Assembly: GCA_020027805.1 (NCBI GenBank)
Contig: JAHKKQ010000113.1
Span: 1-7,131 of the forward strand
Direction of reading: 5' to 3'
DNA: 7,131 nt
Origin: Candidatus Dadabacteria bacterium
Lineage (GTDB): Bacteria > Desulfobacterota_D > UBA1144 > Nemesobacterales > UBA2774
Position 1 is the first letter of the stretch. Every line of letters starts with the position of its first letter. Of the stretch, positions 1 through 5,570 are shown one piece after another. A model generated the notes under the pieces. It was not told where the DNA came from, ran no database searches, and saw nothing but the letters and a program-made list of their open reading frames with translations. The position numbers were made by a program, and so were the translations under genes.

Positions 1-138
1 TGTGTCCGATGTGTAGACCACCGCGGGCTTGTCGAGGTAAGAAGGTAATATATCCGAATCAATGAGATAAACCGTCGCAGCCGCCGAACCGAAGATCGTG
101 AGCAGGGTAATGCTCAGAACTTTTCCGATTGTTTCCAT
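1..138 (-). CDS. Unknown membrane-anchored or secreted protein, N-terminal fragment (cut by window edge)
   Basis: I do not recognise this gene. The frame is open from an ATG at 138-136 to the window edge, giving 46 codons that begin METIGKVLSITLLTIFGSAA. Residues 5 to about 24 form one hydrophobic stretch that could be an uncleaved membrane anchor or a signal peptide; the following residues (about 26-46) look soluble and extracytoplasmic. The Shine-Dalgarno is modest: a GGGG at 146-143 only 4 nt before the ATG. The main reason to believe the gene is its leader: a strong promoter at 402-428 and a cyclic-di-GMP riboswitch at 256-351 both point at it, with no other gene between. Genes under this riboswitch class often concern motility, pili, matrix, secreted enzymes or cytochromes, so a surface or envelope role is a fair guess but not shown here. 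The start codon is moderately certain; the function is unknown. Confidence 0.65.
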   Translation of the reverse strand, partial: METIGKVLSITLLTIFGSAAATVYLIDSDILPSYLDKPAVVYTSDT

Positions 139-147
139 CTTGCCCCG

Positions 148-264
148 TCCGTTACCGTCACGTACTTAACGGCTCCGGCCTCGTTCGGATGGTAGCTTTT
201 ATCGGGAAACGGAATTCAGAAGGTCAGTAAAACTCGAGAGAGAGACACTATGTTTTTCCGTTTC
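148..264 (-). promoter_or_regulatory. Putative expression platform of the c-di-GMP riboswitch (competing pairings near the start codon)
   Basis: Read on the minus strand, the 3' side of the aptamer contains GAAACGGAA (264-256), whose last six bases form the 3' strand of closing stem P1. A perfect 9-nt complement, TTCCGTTTC, lies at 214-206, so P1 and this later helix are mutually exclusive. TCCGTT within that second segment is also complementary to AACGGA at 153-148, directly upstream of the GGGG Shine-Dalgarno (146-143). A local hairpin CCGTTA (172-167)/TAACGG (154-149) competes for the same bases. No U-run follows any of these helices, so control of translation is more likely than termination. 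The complementarities are seen directly; the switching mechanism and its sign are inferred. Confidence 0.45.
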
Positions 265-351
265 GGCGGCATGGCAGCCATGGGATTTAATCCCTTCAGG
301 CCCTTTGCTTTGCGTCCCATCCTTTCGAGTGGTTTGCCCTTTCGTACGGAA
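256..351 (-). promoter_or_regulatory. Cyclic-di-GMP-I riboswitch aptamer (GEMM-I)
   Basis: The minus strand carries the diagnostic GEMM-I blocks in order. P1 5' strand TTCCGT is at 351-346. The conserved GGGCAAACC is at 339-331. A hairpin with a GAAA tetraloop (CTCGAAAGG, 329-321) is followed by GGGACGCAAAGC (318-307). The GGCCTGAAGG segment follows, with a hairpin whose tip is GGGAT-TAA-ATCCC, then ATGGCTGCC, and the P1 3' strand ACGGAA at 261-256. In the P2 stem, one C-A mismatch and one G-U pair are visible. The position equivalent to Vc2 G20 (middle G of GGGCAAACC) is G; cGAMP-sensing GEMM-Ib variants carry A there, so c-di-GMP is the expected ligand. The element lies about 118 nt upstream of the truncated gene and some 45 nt after the predicted transcription start. 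Confidence 0.93.
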
Positions 352-401
352 CATGACAATAATTACTACGTCATTGCCCGTAGCGCTCTTTTGTTGCAAA
401 T

Positions 402-428
402 ATTATAAGGAATATCATAGATTGTCAA
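402..428 (-). promoter_or_regulatory. Sigma-70-type promoter of the riboswitch-controlled gene
   Basis: The minus strand reads TTGACA (428-423), a 15-bp spacer, and TATAAT (407-402). Both hexamers are perfect consensus; the spacer is shorter than the usual 17 bp, and TAATAT two bases further on would give a 17-bp alternative. Transcription would start near 395, placing the whole GEMM-I aptamer in a leader of about 257 nt. Confidence 0.75.
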
Positions 429-452
429 CAAATTAAACATTGCGGCAGCCTA

Positions 453-493
453 TTCCGAGAATTGTAATATTTCCGTTAAATTGGCCCCTTCCG
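453..493. repeat. Three TTCCG pentamers at exact 18-bp spacing
   Basis: TTCCG starts at 453, 471 and 489, each followed by an A/T-rich stretch (GAGAATT, TTAAATT, AATTTC). They sit between the two divergent promoters, 40-80 bp upstream of the pncB -35 box. The sequence between the pentamers is only loosely conserved. It could be a regulator-binding array or chance. Confidence 0.25.
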
Positions 494-533
494 AATTTCA
501 TCGAGTGCCGAATGTCCGATTAGACCTTTATTG

Positions 534-562
534 TTGACTTGGGGTTAAAAAAAATCTATATA
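534..562 (+). promoter_or_regulatory. Sigma-70-type promoter of pncB
   Basis: TTGACT (534-539), a 17-bp spacer with an A-tract, and TATATA (557-562). Spacing is ideal and both hexamers are close to consensus. The predicted start of transcription near 569 gives pncB a leader of about 74 nt. It is divergent from the riboswitch-gene promoter, with about 105 bp between the two -35 boxes. Confidence 0.75.
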
Positions 563-570
563 TTAATGAA

Positions 571-596
571 CGGTTATCGAATTCTATCGAAGACCG
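571..596 (+). other. Stem-loop at the 5' end of the pncB leader
   Basis: CGGTTATCGA (571-580) pairs with TCGAAGACCG (587-596) around a 6-nt loop ATTCTA, with one A-A mismatch and one T-G pair. It begins at the predicted transcription start, where such hairpins can protect the transcript. No known riboswitch consensus is recognised, and no U-run follows, so it is not a terminator. Confidence 0.35.
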
Positions 597-642
597 TAAG
601 ATTCCCGCTTAAAAATAAATAATCCATGGTTCGGGTTTCAAA

Positions 643-2187
643 ATGGATAACAGAATAGCCGAAGGGATACTCTTTACCGACCAGTACCAGCTTACGATGG
701 CCCAGCTCTATTTTAGATTCGGGCTTCATGAGACACACGCGCAGTTCGACCACTTCTTTAGAAACTACCCCGATTACGGTTCCCACAAGGCGGGTTATTG
801 TGTGAATGCGGGGCTCGAATGGCTCGCCGGATGGACTAAGAATGCGGTGTTCGGGGATGAAGAGATAAGCTGCCTCAAAACGCAGACCGGTCAGCTCGGT
901 GAGCCGCTATTCGCGGATGATTTTCTAGTCTGGCTGAGGAAGGAGGGAAATTTCGCCGGAATTACAATGTTATCGATTCCGGAGGGCAGGGTCGTCCATC
1001 CCACCGTTCCGGTAACAGTGGTTCAGGGGCCGCTGCCCATGGCGCAGATATTGGAGTCCGCTCTCCTCAATAAGCTCAACTACCAGATACTGATAGCCAC
1101 GAAGGCCGCTCGTATAAGGGAGGCGGGACGGGGCCAGCCGATACTCGAATTCGGAATGAGGAGAGGGCCCGACCTCGGTGTCAATGCCGGCATAAGGGCG
1201 GCGCTGATAGGAGGGGCCGATTTCTCTTCCACGGTAGGTATCTCGCACATGCTCGGTTTTCCGCCCAAGGGCACACACGCGCACAGCATGGTGCAGGTGT
1301 TCATAGCGCTCGGCGAGGGGGAGCTCGGGGCTTTCAGGGCCTATGCCGAGGTGTATCCCGACGACTGCCTGCTCCTCGTGGATACGATTAACACGCTTGA
1401 AAGCGGGGTCCCTAACGCGATCAGGGTTTTCGAGGAGCTCAAGAGAAAAGGGCATAAGCCGCTCGGCATCAGGCTCGATTCGGGCGACCTCGCGTATCTC
1501 TCCATACAGTCGGCCAAGATGCTCGACGGCGCGGGTTTTCCTGATACGAGGATAGTGCTCTCGAATCAGCTCGACGAGCTCGTCATATGGCAGGTTATAA
1601 CGCAGATCGAAGAGGAAGCGCCCCGTTACGGGCTCGACCCCGAAAGCCTCATAAAGAGGCTCGTCTACGGCGTGGGGACGAAGCTCATTACCTCGAAAGG
1701 CGATTCCGCGCTAGACGGCGTGTATAAGCTTGTAGCCGTAAGGGAAAAGGGGAGGTGGGCGCCGGCGATCAAATTATCGGAAACCCCGACAAAGGCGCTC
1801 AACCCGGGCAATAAAATGGCCTGGCGCATATATGACAAGAGGGGGTTTGCGACCGCGGACCTCCTGACCATAGACGAAGGCGACCCGGGGGAGAAGGAGG
1901 TGTTAAAGATGCGCCATCCTTCCGACCATAGCAAATACAGGATTATGAAGGGTAATGAGATAAGCAGGACCGAGCCCCTGCTCGTGAAGGTGCTCGACGA
2001 AGGCAGACTCGTCTACGATTTTCCTACCATAGAAGAGATCAGGGTCAGGCGTATAGAGGACATAGAAAAGCTCGATTCAGGCGTCAGGCGAATCATGAAC
2101 CCCCATTTCTATCACGTCTCACTCTCGGAGAACCTCTGGAACCTCAAGCATGACCTCATCCAGTCGATAAAGAATGAAAGCGTCTGA
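643..2187 (+). CDS. pncB: Nicotinate phosphoribosyltransferase
   Basis: This enzyme converts nicotinate and PRPP, with ATP hydrolysis, to nicotinate mononucleotide, the entry step of the Preiss-Handler NAD salvage pathway in the cytoplasm. The 514-residue product has the family motifs in order: N-terminal TDQYQLTM (12-19), EFGMRRGPD (169-177), GTHAHS (210-215, whose His214 matches the histidine phosphorylated in this family), VDT (246-248), RLDSGDL (277-283), GVGTKL (343-348) and YKLV (361-364). Its length fits the longer bacterial/eukaryotic-like branch rather than the roughly 400-residue E. coli type. ATG 643 is chosen because the conserved N-terminus starts at once and a frame stop (TAA at 610) lies close upstream; the ribosome site is weak (only GGTTCGGG). 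It has its own promoter at 534-562 and converges with the nitrilase gene, with just 45 bp and no clear terminator between. Confidence 0.95.
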   Translation: MDNRIAEGILFTDQYQLTMAQLYFRFGLHETHAQFDHFFRNYPDYGSHKAGYCVNAGLEWLAGWTKNAVFGDEEISCLKTQTGQLGEPLFADDFLVWLRKEGNFAGITMLSIPEGRVVHPTVPVTVVQGPLPMAQILESALLNKLNYQILIATKAARIREAGRGQPILEFGMRRGPDLGVNAGIRAALIGGADFSSTVGISHMLGFPPKGTHAHSMVQVFIALGEGELGAFRAYAEVYPDDCLLLVDTINTLESGVPNAIRVFEELKRKGHKPLGIRLDSGDLAYLSIQSAKMLDGAGFPDTRIVLSNQLDELVIWQVITQIEEEAPRYGLDPESLIKRLVYGVGTKLITSKGDSALDGVYKLVAVREKGRWAPAIKLSETPTKALNPGNKMAWRIYDKRGFATADLLTIDEGDPGEKEVLKMRHPSDHSKYRIMKGNEISRTEPLLVKVLDEGRLVYDFPTIEEIRVRRIEDIEKLDSGVRRIMNPHFYHVSLSENLWNLKHDLIQSIKNESV

Positions 2188-2232
2188 ATATCCGTATCGG
2201 CAATTCGGCTCGATTTCGGAAACGATAACGTT

Positions 2233-3246
2233 TTAATTTCCGGACGGCGCCCTCCCTTTCTCCGCCCCGGAAGATTTCACTGATTTTTTCTGTCTCCGGT
2301 TCTGGCCCCGGCCGTTCGACTTCTTTTTATGGGGATCGTACCCCTTTATCTCGAGCGTCAGTATGTCGGGCCTCGAAAAATGCCCGACGCCGTCGATTAC
2401 GGCCTTAGAGCGAATAATCATATCCAGGTCTATATCCGCATAGACTATGTCTTCCTTCCCGTAGACGGGCCCCGCAATGTATTCGCCTCGCGGGCTTATG
2501 ATCCCGCTCCCCCCGGGGTAGTCCCACATCGTATGTTTTTTAAGCGGGAAGCTGTCGGGGACCATGTCCTCTGTTATGTGCCCTGAAGACGCGACGACGA
2601 ACACCTGCCCCTCGAATGCGTACTCGCGGCTCGCGAAATCCATCGTCGGTTTCACAAACCCGTGCCCGGCCCAGAGCCCGGCGTGTATCTGCTCTCCCTT
2701 CATGAACATCGCGTATTTCGCGAGTGTCATGTGGTGCTCGTAACAGAAAAAACCGCCGACCTTGCCGACTTCCGTATCGAACACGCAGAGGTCCTCGGCA
2801 CCCCCGTTCCCCCATATGCATTTCTCGCTGTCTATGGACATGAGCTTCCTGTGCTTTCCGAGGATTCCTCCGTTCTTGTCGATGTAGAGGATCGTGTTGT
2901 AAAGCGTCCCGCCGTCCCTTTCGTTTACCCCGATGACGACATACGCCCCCGCTTTTTTCGCGGCCTCGCAGAGCTTGTCCGTATCGCTTCCCGGTATATC
3001 GACGGAGTTCTTATGGAGCTCTATATAAGCGTCTAAAACGAGCTTTCTTCCTTCTGCCGTGCCGATGTCCTTGGGCCAGTACGGGTAGCATGGGACGATC
3101 GCCTCGGGGAATACTATAAGGCTCGCTCCCTGCCCGGCCGCTTCTTCGATCAGGCTCGCGATCTTCCCGATTGTTTCGGCCTTGTTGAGAAATACGGGAG
3201 CCGCCTGGACCGCCGCAGCCGTAAATTTCCTGCTTTCGTTATCCAT
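2233..3246 (-). CDS. Nitrilase-family carbon-nitrogen hydrolase
   Basis: Probable cytoplasmic nitrilase, 337 residues, hydrolysing a nitrile to the carboxylic acid and ammonia, or a related C-N substrate. The catalytic triad of the superfamily is visible: Glu48 in FPEAIVP, Lys134 in GKHRKLMS, and Cys168 in FCYEHHM. The CYEH block, the following LAKYAMFMKGEQIHAGLW (175-192) and the late HFSRPD (289-294) are typical of true nitrilases/cyanide hydratases rather than amidases or carbamoylases. The conserved domain ends near residue 305. A lysine/arginine-rich tail (306-337, 11 K/R, one acidic residue) follows and is not part of the usual core. Start ATG 3246 has a good GGGAGA ribosome site at 3259-3254. 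Its own promoter at 3302-3331 suggests separate control from the upstream LLM gene. The substrate cannot be read from the sequence. Confidence 0.9.
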   Translation of the reverse strand: MDNESRKFTAAAVQAAPVFLNKAETIGKIASLIEEAAGQGASLIVFPEAIVPCYPYWPKDIGTAEGRKLVLDAYIELHKNSVDIPGSDTDKLCEAAKKAGAYVVIGVNERDGGTLYNTILYIDKNGGILGKHRKLMSIDSEKCIWGNGGAEDLCVFDTEVGKVGGFFCYEHHMTLAKYAMFMKGEQIHAGLWAGHGFVKPTMDFASREYAFEGQVFVVASSGHITEDMVPDSFPLKKHTMWDYPGGSGIISPRGEYIAGPVYGKEDIVYADIDLDMIIRSKAVIDGVGHFSRPDILTLEIKGYDPHKKKSNGRGQNRRQKKSVKSSGAEKGRAPSGN

Positions 3247-3275
3247 TTGCGATTCTCCCGGTATCTTTATTCAGT

Positions 3276-3297
3276 ATTTTCACGAAATTTTCACGAA
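3276..3297. repeat. Tandem 11-bp direct repeat at the nitrilase transcription start
   Basis: ATTTTCACGAA occurs twice without a gap (3276-3286 and 3287-3297, plus-strand reading), identical in both copies. The period is about one helical turn. The pair begins 5 bp past the -10 box of the nitrilase promoter and covers the predicted start of transcription near 3295, a typical place for a repressor operator. No regulator is identified. Confidence 0.55.
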
Positions 3298-3301
3298 TCC
3301 A

Positions 3302-3331
3302 ATTATCCCATGAACCGAAAGCCCCTGTCAA
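3302..3331 (-). promoter_or_regulatory. Sigma-70-type promoter of the nitrilase gene
   Basis: The minus strand reads TTGACA (3331-3326), an 18-bp spacer, and GATAAT (3307-3302). Transcription would start near 3295, giving a leader of about 50 nt before the ATG at 3246 and containing the tandem 11-bp repeat. Confidence 0.65.
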
Positions 3332-3405
3332 CGGAATAAAAGCCGGGTCCTGCACGGAACGTTCAATCGGCCGTCGAAACCATACTGACCTAATACACCC
3401 GGGAA

Positions 3406-4284
3406 TTATTCGAAGCCCGGCCTTATCTCCTCAGCGAAAACCCTGAGGGTATTCAGAACCCCCTTATAATCCCCCGCCAATATATATAGTACAAGGTGCG
3501 TCACGCCCGCGTCCCCGTATTCCCTTATCCCCTTCGTTATTTTTTCTCTCCCGCCCCGGAGGGTGTCGTCCGCGCTCAGTTCCCTGACGTCGTTTATTTC
3601 GATGTTCCTCCTGAGAGATAGCGAGAAGCCGTCTCTCTTTTCGGCCGGCAGGAGGCTTTTCAGATATTCCGCCATCTCACGGAACGCCCCGGGCGTGAGC
3701 CCCACGGGGTGCCACCCGTCCCCGTATTTAACCGCGCGTTTCATAGCCCCTGCGCTCTCTCCCCCGACCCATATAGGGGGGTAGGGCTTCCTCTCCGGTT
3801 TCGGCAGGAATTTGATATTCGAGAATTCGAGGTAGTCCCCTTTATATTCGGGGTTCTCGCTCGTCCAGAGCTCTTTCAGTATCTCTATGTACTCGTCCGT
3901 TACCTTCCCGCGCTCCTTAAAATTGACGCCCAGCGCATCGAACTCGTCCTCGAGCCAGCCAGTGCCGATACCGAGAACGACCCTGCCCTGAGAAAGCGTA
4001 TCGAGCGTGGAGACCATCTTCGCGAGAACCAGAGGGTTTCTGTAGGGGAGTATTATTACGCTCGTCCCGAGCTCGATCCTGTCCGTGTGGGCCGCTATGT
4101 AAGTGAGGGTGACGAGGGGGTCGTGAAAGGTATCGCCGAACACCTTATGCGAGGCGGGGATTACTACGTGGTCGCTCACCCAGAGGGAGTCGTAACGGAG
4201 CTCTTCGGCGAGCGCCGAGATCTCGAGTATTTGCTCCCTCTTTGCATAAGCGCCGAAATTGGGGACCGCTATTCCGAATTTCAT
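3406..4284 (-). CDS. LLM-class (luciferase-like) oxidoreductase, probably F420-dependent
   Basis: This 292-residue protein has the TIM-barrel layout of the luciferase-like monooxygenase superfamily. Visible blocks are MKFGIAVPNFG (1-11), SLWVSDHVV (33-41), LGTSVIILPYRNP (72-84), GRVVLGIGTGWLEDEFDALG (100-119), PPIWVGGES (169-177) and YGDGWHPVG (187-195). The GIGTGWLEDEF block and length match the bacterial/archaeal group usually annotated as F420-dependent LLM oxidoreductases; FMN use cannot be excluded. Substrate unknown. Start ATG 4284 begins the conserved first beta strand, although no convincing ribosome site is seen. The gene follows the transglycosylase gene by 70 bp on the same strand and has no clear promoter of its own, so read-through from upstream is plausible. 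A CCGGG/CCCGG inverted repeat spans its stop codon but has no U-run. Confidence 0.88.
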   Translation of the reverse strand: MKFGIAVPNFGAYAKREQILEISALAEELRYDSLWVSDHVVIPASHKVFGDTFHDPLVTLTYIAAHTDRIELGTSVIILPYRNPLVLAKMVSTLDTLSQGRVVLGIGTGWLEDEFDALGVNFKERGKVTDEYIEILKELWTSENPEYKGDYLEFSNIKFLPKPERKPYPPIWVGGESAGAMKRAVKYGDGWHPVGLTPGAFREMAEYLKSLLPAEKRDGFSLSLRRNIEINDVRELSADDTLRGGREKITKGIREYGDAGVTHLVLYILAGDYKGVLNTLRVFAEEIRPGFE

Positions 4285-4329
4285 TCGACATAGATACTAA
4301 CATTACTGCGCGGGATTTAAATCAATGAT

Positions 4330-4369
4330 TCAGCTGTTCTTGGCGAGGGAGCCCTCAGCTGTTCTTAGC
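4330..4369. repeat. 15-bp near-perfect direct repeat spanning the transglycosylase stop codon
   Basis: TCAGCTGTTCTTGGC (4330-4344) and TCAGCTGTTCTTAGC (4355-4369) differ at one base and lie 25 bp apart. On the minus strand the second copy encodes the last four residues and stop of the transglycosylase (Ala-Lys-Asn-Ser-stop). The first repeats that string in the spacer, out of frame by one base. GAGGG-AG-CCCTC (4345-4356) lies between them and could form a small hairpin. It looks like a local duplication of the gene's 3' end. Confidence 0.6.
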
Positions 4370-5107
4370 TAATAAGAGGCTTTCCTCTTCGAGATAGTTT
4401 TTAAAATTAAGCACCTTTTTCACATATCTCGACTGCTTCCCGTCCGTATCCGAGCTCTGCGCCTTTTCGAAGTTCGCGGGGCCGTAATTATATGCGTCGA
4501 GCGCATTCTCCGTGGAGTCGTATCTCTCGGCCAGCGAGGAAAGATAATGAATGCCGAGCCTGACGTTAACGAACGGGTCGTATAGCGTTTTTTTGCCGTT
4601 ATAATTGATGCCCATTTCCTTTGCGATGTACTCCCCGGTTCCCGGCATGACCTGCATCAGGCCGATTGCGCCCCTCTGGGATTTCGCCTTCGGCGAGAAT
4701 TCGCTCTCTATCTGAATCACGGCGAGTATAAGGAATGGGTCCAGGTTCTCGTAATTTTCGCATTCCTCGACGATCAGTTTCGCGAGCTTCCGTGCGTTTG
4801 ACTGATTTATCGAGTCCGACAGCCTCAGGATGAAGAAGTATATCTCCGCTTCCTCGGATGTCATCTCTTCTATCTTCGGCTCGGCCGCCTCTGTCCATTT
4901 GGGTTCTCCGACCGCGGAGCCGGCCATAAAATACTCACGGCCCCCCGGATTCACCAGCAGACCCGCGAATGCCGGTTGTTCATCCATGGCCTGATCGTTT
5001 GATTTACTCAGGAATAAGACTGAAACACAGAAGAAAAGAAGAAACAAGGCGACTTTGAAGAGTCCAAAAAGGGTAATCATGAAGAAATCATATACGTTTC
5101 GTATCAT
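4355..5107 (-). CDS. Membrane-anchored lytic transglycosylase (SLT domain)
   Basis: The product (250 residues) should cleave the MurNAc-GlcNAc bond of peptidoglycan, leaving 1,6-anhydroMurNAc, in the periplasm. Residues about 9-34 form a hydrophobic N-terminal segment acting as membrane anchor or signal; a Cys at 27 lacks a clear lipobox. A variable linker follows (35-105). The SLT/goose-lysozyme-like domain occupies about 108-240: AVIQIESEFSPKA (129-141) with catalytic Glu134, SQRGAIGLMQVMP (143-155), LGIHYLSSL (184-192) and AYNYGP (205-210). Start ATG 5107 has a strong AGGAGA ribosome site at 5118-5113. It lies 59 bp downstream of a 65-codon ORF and is probably co-transcribed with it from the promoter at 5408-5435. 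Which lytic transglycosylase family it belongs to is uncertain, so no symbol is given. Confidence 0.9.
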   Translation of the reverse strand: MIRNVYDFFMITLFGLFKVALFLLFFCVSVLFLSKSNDQAMDEQPAFAGLLVNPGGREYFMAGSAVGEPKWTEAAEPKIEEMTSEEAEIYFFILRLSDSINQSNARKLAKLIVEECENYENLDPFLILAVIQIESEFSPKAKSQRGAIGLMQVMPGTGEYIAKEMGINYNGKKTLYDPFVNVRLGIHYLSSLAERYDSTENALDAYNYGPANFEKAQSSDTDGKQSRYVKKVLNFKNYLEEESLLLAKNS

Positions 5108-5166
5108 AGTTATCTCCTGGCTGCGTGGGGTCGAGACGGTAAAGACGCTCTGCGGCTGACTGTCTG

Positions 5167-5364
5167 TTATTTGGATTGTGTGGATTTAAAGGTGTTTTCA
5201 GACCCCGTTTTAAATGAGCTTTCCCGCTTGAAGGGTTTGAACGAATCGAAATCCGCCATGTATATCTCTTTTACGGTCATGACTGCGTCAATCGGCTCGT
5301 CGTAAAAATCTTTCACTTCAAACGGTGTATTTTCTTTAAAACGATTTTTTTTAAGTATTCCCAT
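5167..5364 (-). CDS. Small hypothetical protein upstream of the lytic transglycosylase
   Basis: A 65-codon ORF, not recognised. The product is hydrophilic, rich in Lys, Phe, Glu, Asp and Ser, without a signal peptide, membrane segment or cysteine, so a cytoplasmic protein is expected. The middle (DFYDEPIDAVMTVKEIYMAD, 19-38) looks the most fold-like; the last 25 residues are low-complexity and basic. For the gene: a good promoter at 5408-5435 placing it as the first ORF, about 37 nt from the predicted start of transcription, and no competing gene on either strand. Against it: no clear Shine-Dalgarno before ATG 5364. A 10-codon ORF starting at 5383 on the same strand overlaps its beginning in another frame. 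It may simply be a leader ORF for the transglycosylase. Moderate confidence. Confidence 0.5.
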   Translation of the reverse strand: MGILKKNRFKENTPFEVKDFYDEPIDAVMTVKEIYMADFDSFKPFKRESSFKTGSENTFKSTQSK

Positions 5365-5407
5365 TAGGATTGGCGTTTTCCATAACTTTTTTCTGTTCCG
5401 GTCAATA

Positions 5408-5435
5408 ACTATAAGTGCCGGGCCCCCGTTGTCAA
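5408..5435 (-). promoter_or_regulatory. Sigma-70-type promoter for the small ORF and lytic transglycosylase
   Basis: The minus strand reads TTGACA (5435-5430), a 16-bp GC-rich spacer, and TATAGT (5413-5408). Transcription would start near 5401. This is the only convincing promoter seen upstream of the transglycosylase, and no terminator is visible before that gene. Confidence 0.7.
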
Positions 5436-5445
5436 GAAATAATTA

Positions 5446-5455
5446 CGCAATTGCG
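5446..5455. promoter_or_regulatory. 10-bp perfect palindrome next to the -35 box (possible operator)
   Basis: CGCAATTGCG is fully self-complementary and lies 10 bp upstream of the -35 box of the minus-strand promoter, in the divergent region shared with rpmH. It could be a binding site for a dimeric regulator. Ten bases can occur by chance and no second copy was noticed. Confidence 0.25.
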
Positions 5456-5509
5456 AAGTGCCGCAAGCCCGAATTTCGGCGTATTTTGAAGTCATATTGC
5501 CGCTTTATG

Positions 5510-5537
5510 TTGCAATAGCGTACAAATATGCTAATTT
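5510..5537 (+). promoter_or_regulatory. Candidate promoter of the rpmH-rnpA-yidD-yidC cluster
   Basis: TTGCAA (5510-5515), a 16-bp spacer and TAATTT (5532-5537), with predicted start near 5545. It is the best match on the plus strand that leaves room for a leader with ribosome site. The better -35 hexamer TTGACC at 5624 would start transcription only about 6 nt before rpmH and lose the ribosome site. The boxes are modest. Confidence 0.35.
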
Positions 5538-5570
5538 TATGCCTTGAAGCAGCAGGGGTTCCGCGGGCGG

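Noticed and set aside
199..399. 66-codon minus-strand ORF in the intergenic region
   Set aside because: It overlaps the GEMM-I aptamer almost entirely; the conserved RNA motifs explain the sequence, and no ribosome site supports translation.
970..1455. 161-codon minus-strand ORF inside pncB
   Set aside because: Antisense shadow of a well-supported gene in high-GC codons; no family features and no promoter or ribosome site.
2188..2232. Bidirectional terminator between pncB and the nitrilase gene
   Set aside because: Only weak pairings are visible (TCCG/CGGA at 2191-2220 with internal loops; AAACG-ATAA-CGTTT at 2220-2233). Neither has a stable GC stem with a proper U-run.
2662..3036. 124-codon plus-strand ORF opposite the nitrilase
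   Set aside because: Antisense shadow; the opposite strand carries the catalytic Glu-Lys-Cys nitrilase motifs.
3399..3420. Terminator for the LLM oxidoreductase gene
   Set aside because: CCGGG/CCCGG spans the stop codon with a 12-nt loop, but no U-run follows on the minus strand.
3709..4293. 194-codon plus-strand ORF opposite the LLM oxidoreductase
   Set aside because: Antisense shadow of a gene with clear LLM-family motifs; no independent support.
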